Origin: an uncultured Johnsonella sp.
GTDB taxonomy: Bacteria > Bacillota > Clostridia > Lachnospirales > Lachnospiraceae
Assembly (NCBI GenBank): GCA_937927235.1
Contig: CALBCM010000040.1
Location: 1 to 63,053 of the forward strand
Direction of reading: 5' to 3'
DNA: 63,053 bases
Positions 15,586 to 22,701 of the stretch are shown piece by piece. Position 1 is the first letter of the stretch; every line of letters starts with the position of its first letter. The translations under genes and the position numbers were made by a program. The notes beneath the pieces were generated by a model. The model did no database searches. It was not told the origin of the DNA and was given only the letters and a program-made list of their open reading frames with translations.

Positions 15586-16674
15586 ATGAAAAAAGAAGAT
15601 AATAAGAGCAGCGGAATTAAAAATATTTATTTTATAGCAATAGCTGTGGTGCTGATATCGGCGGTAGCGGCAATCTTTTTTGTCAATAATAAAGAAAAAG
15701 AAATTGCAGGAAGCCAGTCCAAAAGTGAAGCCGGTGTTAATAATAACAGGTCTAAGAAAAACGAGCCGCTTGTAGGCAGCGAATTTGCACTTGATACGGC
15801 TATTACGGTTATGCTTTATGACTCGGAGAATCAGGAAATTCTTGATGGAGCACTTGCTCTGTGCAGAAAATATGAGAAGCTTTTTTCCACAACTCTGTCT
15901 GAGAGTGAGCTTTACAAGCTCAATCACCGGACGGCACAGACAGTTGAGGTTGACAGTGAGCTTGCCTATGTGATAGAAAGGGGACTTTATTATTCAAAGC
16001 TGAGTAAAGGAGCTTTTGATATCACAATAGAGCCTGTCAAGGGGCTCTGGGATTTTAAGGCGGAGAATCCCGGTCTTCCGGAGGATAAAGAATTAGCTTC
16101 AGCCTTAAATAAAGTAGGCTATGAAAGTGTTGAGGTAGACCAAGCTGAAATTACCTTCAAAAATCCTGATACCCGTATTGATTTAGGGGCAATCGCAAAA
16201 GGATATATTGCAGATAAAATTAAGGAGTACTTAATTGAAAATAATGTAAAAAGTGCTATTATTAATCTTGGAGGAAATGTACTATGTGTAGGCAAAAAGC
16301 CTGACGGTTCAGATTTCACAATAGGATTGCAAAAGCCCTTCTCACCGGACGAGGTTATACAAGTAATAGTTGTGAGTGATTTATCTGTAGTTACTTCAGG
16401 AGTTTATGAAAGATATTTCACATATAAAGGCGAAAATTATCACCACATATTAAATCCGGCAGACGGCTATCCCTATGATAATGGACTTTTAGGAGTAAGC
16501 ATAGTATGCCCCGCTTCTATAGATGCGGATGCATTAAGTACAACCTGTTTTTCGCTAGGCTTGGAAAAGGGCATTGAGCTGCTTAATTCAATTCCGAGTA
16601 CTTACGGATTTTTTGTGCTTGATGATTACAGTATTAAATATTCAGAAGGTGCCGAGGCTTTGATTGTAAAATGA
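15586..16674 (+). CDS. apbE: FAD:protein FMN transferase (ApbE family)
   Basis: ApbE covalently attaches FMN to Thr/Ser residues of exported or membrane flavoproteins such as Rnf and Nqr subunits. The 362-residue protein has an N-terminal membrane helix (about 14-33). It shows DTAITVMLYDSEN, KLSKGAFDITIEPVKGLWDF, RIDLGAIAKGYIADK (FAD-binding and catalytic region), INLGGNVLCVGKKPDG and HHILNPADGYP. It is followed with a 4-base overlap by gtrA; a NusG_II-domain protein, a frequent ApbE companion, is three genes downstream. Confidence 0.9.
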   Translation: MKKEDNKSSGIKNIYFIAIAVVLISAVAAIFFVNNKEKEIAGSQSKSEAGVNNNRSKKNEPLVGSEFALDTAITVMLYDSENQEILDGALALCRKYEKLFSTTLSESELYKLNHRTAQTVEVDSELAYVIERGLYYSKLSKGAFDITIEPVKGLWDFKAENPGLPEDKELASALNKVGYESVEVDQAEITFKNPDTRIDLGAIAKGYIADKIKEYLIENNVKSAIINLGGNVLCVGKKPDGSDFTIGLQKPFSPDEVIQVIVVSDLSVVTSGVYERYFTYKGENYHHILNPADGYPYDNGLLGVSIVCPASIDADALSTTCFSLGLEKGIELLNSIPSTYGFFVLDDYSIKYSEGAEALIVK

Positions 16675-17108
16675 TAAAGCATATTTGGGAAAAGATATGG
16701 GATATAATAAAGAAGCTTACAAATAAAGAAATTCTTGCATATCTGATCTTCGGCATTCTGACTACAGCTATTGATTGGCTTGTATATATAGGATTAGAGC
16801 CTACAGGACTTTCTGAATCAAACAGAACTTTGATTGCTTGGATTGCTGCCGTAATTTTTGCATTTATTACAAATAAGATTTTTGTATTTAAAAGCACTAA
16901 TTTTAAAATAAAATTTATTTTAAAAGAATTTATAGCCTTTACCTCTTCAAGGATTGCTACCGGTGTATTTACCTGGCTGGGAATGCTGATTTTTGCAGAA
17001 AAGCTTAATATAAATGATAAGCTTACAAAGGCTGTGCTGTCAGTTGCAGTTGTAGTAATGAATTATATTTTAAGCAAGTGTTTTATTTTTAATAATAAAA
17101 AGCATTAA
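16671..17108 (+). CDS. GtrA-like four-helix membrane protein
   Basis: The 145 residues form about four membrane helices with the GtrA/DPMS-flippase signature: FGILTTAIDWLVYIGL, IAAVIFAFITNKIFVF and SVAVVVMNYILSKCFIF. GtrA-family proteins help move lipid-linked sugars across the membrane or anchor glycosyltransferases. The ATG overlaps the apbE stop (ATGA). A YfhO-type glycosyltransferase-like protein follows after 12 bases, suggesting a shared role in modifying surface polymers (inference). Confidence 0.85.
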   Translation: MIKHIWEKIWDIIKKLTNKEILAYLIFGILTTAIDWLVYIGLEPTGLSESNRTLIAWIAAVIFAFITNKIFVFKSTNFKIKFILKEFIAFTSSRIATGVFTWLGMLIFAEKLNINDKLTKAVLSVAVVVMNYILSKCFIFNNKKH

Positions 17109-17120
17109 AAAAATAAAGAT

Positions 17121-19781
17121 TTGAATAGGAAATCACTGACAATGTATAATACTTCAATAGATATAGAAAAGTCTGTTAAAATGCGAAAAAATTTGTGGTT
17201 TCATGAGATGTACGGACTTATGCTGGCTTTTATTATTCCTGTCGTTATCATGTTTTTAATTCTTATCCAGAGGAAAATCTTTCCTTTCGGTGAAAACAGC
17301 TTTATGAGGACGGATATGTATCACCAGTATGTGCCGTTTTTTTCTGAATTTAGACATAAGCTCACTACTGGTCAGAGTCTTTTATACAGCTGGGATGTAG
17401 GAATGGGAATTAATTTTTCAGCTCTATATGCCTATTATCTTGCCAGCCCTTTGAACTGGCTTGTGGTTTTATGCCCTAAAAACAGCATAATTGAGTTTAT
17501 GACCGGAATGATTATTTTTAAAATAGGGCTTTGTGGCTTGAGCTTTGCCTATTATTTAAGAAAGCACAGCAAAACTCCCAGCTTCAGCATAGCCTTTTTT
17601 GGCATATTTTATGCTCTGTCCGGCTATATGGCAGCTTATAGCTGGAATGTTATGTGGCTGGACTGCATAGTTTTATTCCCGATAGTATGTCTTGGGCTTG
17701 AGAATATAGTAAATGGCAAATCAGGAATTTTATATGTAATAAGCCTTGGACTATGTATATGCTCAAATTATTATATTTCTATAATGATTTGTGTGTTTAT
17801 GATAGTTTACTCTCTGATACTGACTGTAATGAGAGGAAAACAAGGCTTTGCTTCATTTATAAAGTCAGCTTTTAAGTTTGCACTGTACTCTCTGCTTGCC
17901 GGTACAGTGGCTGGGGCGATACTACTTCCGGAGATATATGCACTTGAGCATACTGCTTCCGGAGAATTTAATTTTCCGGATGTATTTAATTCCTATTTTC
18001 CAATCATAGATATGTTGGCAAGGCATATGGGAAATGTGGAAACAGAAATCGGTCTTGACCATTGGCCCAATATCTACTGTGGGGTTGCAGTTTATATATT
18101 TTTTATATTGTACCTGAATAATCCCAAAATTAAATTAAAGGAAAAAGCGGTATATGTCACGGCGGTAATTTTTATGCTGGCAGGATTTTCGGTAAATGTA
18201 CTTGATTATATATGGCACGGACTGCATTTTCCTAATTCTCTCCCGGCAAGGCAGAGCTTTATATATATTTTCATTATACTGTATATGATGTACAGAGCTT
18301 ATGAAAATCTGGAAGCAAATACAGTAAAGCAGGTAGGGCAGGCTGTGCTTATCAGCTTGGGCTTCATACTGCTTTGCCAGAAGCTTGTGCCGGAGGAAGA
18401 AAATATTCATTTTACTGTCTATTATCTGGCGATGTTGTTTACTGCCGTATATGCACTGCTCATATATCTTGGCAAGCAAAGGCTGATACATCCGAATATG
18501 CTTTGGTTTTTTGCTTTTGCAGCCGTTTCAATAGAGGCAGCAATCAATACCGCAACTACCAGTGTAGCGACCACCAGCAGAACTGCCTATACTGATGATA
18601 ATGCTGATATAAGCAAGCTTTTATCAGATATTAGAGCACAGGACAGAGAGTTTTACCGCTTTGACAAGGTAAATAAAAAGACAAAAAACGATGGAGCCTG
18701 GCTTAATTACCATTCTGCTTCCATATTTTCTTCAACTGCAAATGCCGATTTAACTGAATTTTTCAGAAGAGTGGGCTGTGAGGGCTCTACAAATGCCTAT
18801 TCAATTAATGGTGCCACTCCGCTTATGGACAGCCTTTTTTCAATAAAATACGCTTTCTATCCGGAACAGCCGAATAATCCTCATTTAAAATATGTAGCAG
18901 TTGAGGGCTCCACCTATTTATACGAAAATCCCTACATACTGCCTCTTGCTTATATGCTTCCGGACGGATTTGAAGATAACTGGCTTTTAGATAAGCCTAA
19001 TCCTGCCGAGGTTCAAAATGATATGGCGGAGGTATTGCAAACCAAGCCTGTGCTTGAAAGAATTAACGGAGAAAATGCAGGCAGTGCTTTTACTTTCAGA
19101 CCGGATATTAAAGGCAGCTACTATGTATATGTTAATAATAAAAATATTAAAGATATAGAAGTTAAGAGTTTAAATGGAGCTGAGCCTAAGGAATTTTCAG
19201 ATGTAAACCGGGGCTATCTTATTGAGCTTGGAAGCTTGGATGTAAGTGATGAAATAACCTTAAGCACTGATGAAACTGAAAAAATAGTCGATGCGGTAGC
19301 TTACAGATTTAATTATGAGGCTCTGGCAGAAATTTATCAGCAGTTTTCTAAAAATCCTATGATAATTACAAAATATACCTCAAATCGAATAAGCGGAAAA
19401 ATTAATGCAGCTAAAGACGGAATTATGATGACTTCAATTCCTTATGACAAGGGCTGGAAAATACAGGTTGACGGCAAGCCTCAATCGGCAAGAAAGGGAT
19501 ATGAAGCTTTCATATCGCTTAATCTTTCAGCAGGAGAGCATATCATAGATATGGTATATGAACCTGAGGGCTTTAGAACCGGCTGGATAGCTACTATAAT
19601 TTCTTTAGTTATAATTATAGGCATTATCGCCGGAAAACAGCTGCTTAAGAGATTTAGCTCAAAAGGAAATGCTTTGATTACAGAGGAAGATAAGCAGTAT
19701 TATGAGAGCAGTATTCAATTAAGCGATGATGAAGATAACGAGATTGAAATTATTGATTTTGATGAAATAGATAAAAAGTAA
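17121..19781 (+). CDS. YfhO-family multi-spanning membrane protein
   Basis: This 886-residue protein has about a dozen membrane helices in the first ~470 residues, a large extracellular domain, one more helix (about 827-845) and an acidic cytoplasmic tail. The N-terminal pattern MRTDMYHQYVPFFSEF, YSWDVGMGINF, and LSGYMAAYSWNVMWLDCIVLFP is characteristic of YfhO, a GT-C-like family; a Bacillus homologue glycosylates lipoteichoic acid. The start is uncertain: TTG at 17121 has a weak ribosome binding site, and ATG at 17142 is the alternative. With gtrA immediately upstream, a role in decorating cell-wall polymers is likely. Confidence 0.85.
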   Translation: MNRKSLTMYNTSIDIEKSVKMRKNLWFHEMYGLMLAFIIPVVIMFLILIQRKIFPFGENSFMRTDMYHQYVPFFSEFRHKLTTGQSLLYSWDVGMGINFSALYAYYLASPLNWLVVLCPKNSIIEFMTGMIIFKIGLCGLSFAYYLRKHSKTPSFSIAFFGIFYALSGYMAAYSWNVMWLDCIVLFPIVCLGLENIVNGKSGILYVISLGLCICSNYYISIMICVFMIVYSLILTVMRGKQGFASFIKSAFKFALYSLLAGTVAGAILLPEIYALEHTASGEFNFPDVFNSYFPIIDMLARHMGNVETEIGLDHWPNIYCGVAVYIFFILYLNNPKIKLKEKAVYVTAVIFMLAGFSVNVLDYIWHGLHFPNSLPARQSFIYIFIILYMMYRAYENLEANTVKQVGQAVLISLGFILLCQKLVPEEENIHFTVYYLAMLFTAVYALLIYLGKQRLIHPNMLWFFAFAAVSIEAAINTATTSVATTSRTAYTDDNADISKLLSDIRAQDREFYRFDKVNKKTKNDGAWLNYHSASIFSSTANADLTEFFRRVGCEGSTNAYSINGATPLMDSLFSIKYAFYPEQPNNPHLKYVAVEGSTYLYENPYILPLAYMLPDGFEDNWLLDKPNPAEVQNDMAEVLQTKPVLERINGENAGSAFTFRPDIKGSYYVYVNNKNIKDIEVKSLNGAEPKEFSDVNRGYLIELGSLDVSDEITLSTDETEKIVDAVAYRFNYEALAEIYQQFSKNPMIITKYTSNRISGKINAAKDGIMMTSIPYDKGWKIQVDGKPQSARKGYEAFISLNLSAGEHIIDMVYEPEGFRTGWIATIISLVIIIGIIAGKQLLKRFSSKGNALITEEDKQYYESSIQLSDDEDNEIEIIDFDEIDKK

Positions 19782-19786
19782 ATAAG

Positions 19787-20149
19787 ATGAAATTAAAAAG
19801 AAGTGAAATAATAATAGTAGTATTGCTGCTCATGCTTTCAATATCCTTTGTAATATATACAAGAGCAAGCGCCAAAAACGGAAGAACCGCTCAGCTTACT
19901 TATACTTATAAATATAAAGACGGCAGCGGGAGAGAGGAAAAAAGAAGTGTAGAAATACCTCTTAACAAAGATAAAAGCTACGATTTTGAGAGCATGGAAT
20001 ATGTTATACATATAAATGTAAAAAACGGGGCTGCCGCTTTTGTCAACAGCCCCTGCCCCGACCATAAATGTGAACATTACGGATATTTGAGCAAATCGGG
20101 AGAAAATGCTATATGCCTGCCGGCAAAAGCAGTTCTGGTAGTAAAATAA
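19787..20149 (+). CDS. NusG domain II-containing membrane-anchored protein
   Basis: A 120-residue protein with an N-terminal membrane helix (about 8-26) and a small extracytoplasmic domain ending in SPCPDHKCEHYGYLSKSGENAICLPAKAVL, shown here by its key residues: two Cys near DHKCEH and one in AICLPA. This is the NusG_II (DUF1312-like) fold that often accompanies ApbE and flavin-transfer genes in Clostridia. It has no expected role in transcription. It lies 5 bases after yfhO and ends 2 bases from the convergent fumC end. Confidence 0.8.
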   Translation: MKLKRSEIIIVVLLLMLSISFVIYTRASAKNGRTAQLTYTYKYKDGSGREEKRSVEIPLNKDKSYDFESMEYVIHINVKNGAAAFVNSPCPDHKCEHYGYLSKSGENAICLPAKAVLVVK

Positions 20150-20151
20150 TC

Positions 20152-21507
20152 TTATACCATTTCTTCAGGCTTAAATACCTCATCAAATTTTTCCGGACTT
20201 AAAAAGCCGAGCTTTAAACAGGCTTCTTTTAATGAAATACCTTCATTAAAAGCGGCTTTAGCAGTAGCTGCTGCGTTATCATAGCCTATATGAGGACTTA
20301 AGCAAGTGACGAGCATAAGGGAATTATGAAGATTAGCCTGCATTTTAGCTTTATTTGCTTTAATTCCCATACAGCAGTTTTTATTAAAGGATTCCATAGC
20401 ATCACTTAACAGCCTTACCGACTGCAGGAAATTGTAAATAAGCACAGGCATATAGACATTCAGCTCAAAATTTCCCTGACTTGCGGCTATGCCTACCGCA
20501 CTGTCATTTGCTATGACCTGTACCGCAACCATACATACTGCTTCACATTGTGTAGGATTAACCTTTCCCGGCATGATTGAGCTGCCGGCTTCGTTTTCAG
20601 GAATATTTATTTCTCCAAGTCCGCATCTGGGACCGCTTGCCAGCCAGCGTATGTCATTTGCTATTTTTAAGAGGTCACAGGCAAGTGCTTTAAGTGCGGA
20701 ATGTGTGAATACCAGTTCATCCTTTGAGGTGAGTGCATGAAATTTATTAGCTGCCGGAATAAAAGCTTTTCCTGTAAGCCTGGAAAGCTCGTCGGCAGCG
20801 ATCTTATCAAAATTTGTGGGTGAATTAAGTCCGGTGCCTACTGCGGTGCCGCCGAGTGCTATTTCTTTAAGATACCTAAGTGAGTCTGTAATCATAGCTC
20901 TATCACGCTCAAGTGAGCTGCGCCAGCCGCTTATTTCCTGCGAAAATGTAATTGGAGTAGCATCCTGCAGGTGTGTACGCCCTGATTTTATTATATCCTT
21001 GTTTTCCTGCTCAAGCATTTTAAGGGTGTCTATAAGCTTATTAAGTGAATCTAAAAGCTTGTTTTCAATTTCAATTACCGCTGCGGTATGCATTGCCGTA
21101 GGAAAGGTATCATTGGAGCTTTGTGATTGATTTACATCATCATTAGGGTGAAGGATATTTTCTCCTCTTTCCGTATTAATTTTTATTGCTATAACCTCAT
21201 TTAGATTCATATTGGTTTGGGTCCCGCTTCCGGTCTGCCATACTGAAAGCGGGAAGCTTTTTTTAAGCCTGCCTTCAATTATTTCGTCACAGACCTCGGC
21301 TATAAGTTTGCTTTTTTCTTCACTAAGTCTGCCCAGCTTGAAATTTGCAAGAGCGGCGGCTTTTTTAATGTATGCATAGGCTCTAATCAGCTCATCGGGC
21401 ATCTTTTCGGTGCCTATCTTAAAATTATCAAGACTTTTTTGTGTCTGTATCCCCCAGTATTTTTCATAAGGATTATATTCTGATTCGGTTTTATTAATTT
21501 TTATCAT
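20152..21507 (-). CDS. fumC: Fumarate hydratase, class II
   Basis: Class II fumarases interconvert fumarate and malate and do not need an iron-sulfur cluster. At 451 residues it is full length, with KYWGIQTQKSLDNFKIG, SGTQTNMNLNEVIA, TPITFSQEISGW, GGTAVGTGLN and the superfamily signature GSSIMPGKVNPTQ. The KIGTEKMP N-terminus and GSGTQTNMN favour fumarase over aspartate ammonia-lyase. It is the only minus-strand gene in the first 48 kb, converges on the NusG_II gene, and stands alone. Confidence 0.92.
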   Translation of the reverse strand: MIKINKTESEYNPYEKYWGIQTQKSLDNFKIGTEKMPDELIRAYAYIKKAAALANFKLGRLSEEKSKLIAEVCDEIIEGRLKKSFPLSVWQTGSGTQTNMNLNEVIAIKINTERGENILHPNDDVNQSQSSNDTFPTAMHTAAVIEIENKLLDSLNKLIDTLKMLEQENKDIIKSGRTHLQDATPITFSQEISGWRSSLERDRAMITDSLRYLKEIALGGTAVGTGLNSPTNFDKIAADELSRLTGKAFIPAANKFHALTSKDELVFTHSALKALACDLLKIANDIRWLASGPRCGLGEINIPENEAGSSIMPGKVNPTQCEAVCMVAVQVIANDSAVGIAASQGNFELNVYMPVLIYNFLQSVRLLSDAMESFNKNCCMGIKANKAKMQANLHNSLMLVTCLSPHIGYDNAAATAKAAFNEGISLKEACLKLGFLSPEKFDEVFKPEEMV

Positions 21508-21742
21508 AGCTTACCTGCCTCTTAGATATTTAAAAATTGAATACCAGTATAGCAAATATACTTTTATAATAAAACAACTATTCATAAAAAACGTGAGTAA
21601 AATATATATTGCAAGCCCGGTATAATTGTAGTATCATTTATGTATAGCATTAGCTGTGATTTTGAACCGATGTAGGCAGTCCCACGCTTCAAAAGTGCAG
21701 AGCTTTAACAGATTGATTCTTAAAGTCAGGCAGAGGTATCAT
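21508..21742. promoter_or_regulatory. Divergent region between fumC and the membrane protein gene
   Basis: A TATAAT at about 21621-21626 points to the right, without a good -35 box. The right half contains the 35-base element described at 21674. No clear terminator or operator for fumC was seen. Confidence 0.35.
21674..21708 (+). repeat. 35-base leader element, copy A
   Basis: Begins AGGCAGT and ends AGAGCTTTAA. It matches the element at 53174-53208 at 27 of 35 positions with no gaps, and sits 34 bases before the proposed GTG start of the downstream gene; copy B sits 38 bases before the znuC ATG. Function unknown. Confidence 0.45.
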
Positions 21743-22675
21743 GTGGAAATTTTAATCAGATTTTGCTTAGATATTAAAATTAGGAATGTTATTGCCAAAG
21801 CGGTGCTTAAGGCAGCAGGCATTCTTATAATTTTATTTGTATTTATTAATATTATAAATGATAATATTTCTTCAGCCAAAGAGGTAGTAAATTATTTTAT
21901 GAGCAATTCTATAAAAAAGCTTGTTAAGCAGGAGCCTTACTGGCTGTATGATTCAGGACTTTCTACATTTTTAATGAAAATAGCAGCACAAACAGGTTTG
22001 ATTGTTATTGCGGCAAAGCTGGTTTGCTGGTTGGCAAGGTCTTGCTGCTGGCAATATATAAAGACAGCTGTTCCGTTTCTCATAGGCTTTAGCATCAACT
22101 TAAGAGAAGCTGCAAATAGCTATATTATAGTATTTGCCATAGCTTTTGCAGTGACGGGTGCTCTTATGCTGAATTGTGGGGATAGACCTTACATGGAAAA
22201 TACCGGGGAAATTTCTCCGCATGATATTATAGGCAGAGCTTTAATAATATTACATAATACTGTGCTTGCTGTACTTTCAGGTGAACTGGCACTGAGAGCC
22301 TTATACTTATTGGGAAACATGTTTGAAAGAGAGAATTTCACACTGCTTAAAGCTATGCTCGGGTTTAATTTTGCAGTACTTATACAAAGCGTTATGATTA
22401 TTATAGCAGTATTTTTAAGCATCGCTTTGATTAAAGTTTCCAGCAAAGCTTATGATAAAACTGCCCTTAGCTATAATGAGGACATGGTTAAGACCGGCCT
22501 GTATGTGTTTATCGCCTTTATGCTCTATGCGTATATAAAAAATGTAGTGCCCTTGCTTAATGCCTGTATACCTGTTAAGACCTTATTTTATCTAGTAAGT
22601 CCTTTTTACCTTATAGGAGCTATCCTTTTGAGTGTCGCTGCGGGTGTGGGAAGAAAAGAACAGATAAATTTATAA
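21743..22675 (+). CDS. Unknown polytopic membrane protein
   Basis: I do not recognise this protein. It has roughly 310 residues from the GTG at 21743 (GAGG 7 bases upstream). A GTG at 21656 would add 29 residues but lacks a ribosome binding site and would translate through the 35-base leader element. About seven or eight membrane helices are visible (for example AGILIILFVFINII, AVPFLIGFSINL, IVFAIAFAVTGALML, VLIQSVMIIIAVFLSIALI and LYVFIAFMLYAYI). There are no conserved charged motifs suggesting transport. It ends 26 bases before the GTPase-Rae1 fusion gene, which has its own AAGGAGGA, so the two are probably co-transcribed. Confidence 0.65.
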   Translation: MEILIRFCLDIKIRNVIAKAVLKAAGILIILFVFINIINDNISSAKEVVNYFMSNSIKKLVKQEPYWLYDSGLSTFLMKIAAQTGLIVIAAKLVCWLARSCCWQYIKTAVPFLIGFSINLREAANSYIIVFAIAFAVTGALMLNCGDRPYMENTGEISPHDIIGRALIILHNTVLAVLSGELALRALYLLGNMFERENFTLLKAMLGFNFAVLIQSVMIIIAVFLSIALIKVSSKAYDKTALSYNEDMVKTGLYVFIAFMLYAYIKNVVPLLNACIPVKTLFYLVSPFYLIGAILLSVAAGVGRKEQINL

Positions 22676-22701
22676 TGGTCTTGTAGATAAAGGAGGATAG
22701 T

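Noticed and set aside
20152..21507. Aspartate ammonia-lyase
   Set aside because: The N-terminal region and SGTQTNMNLNEV motif fit class II fumarase better.
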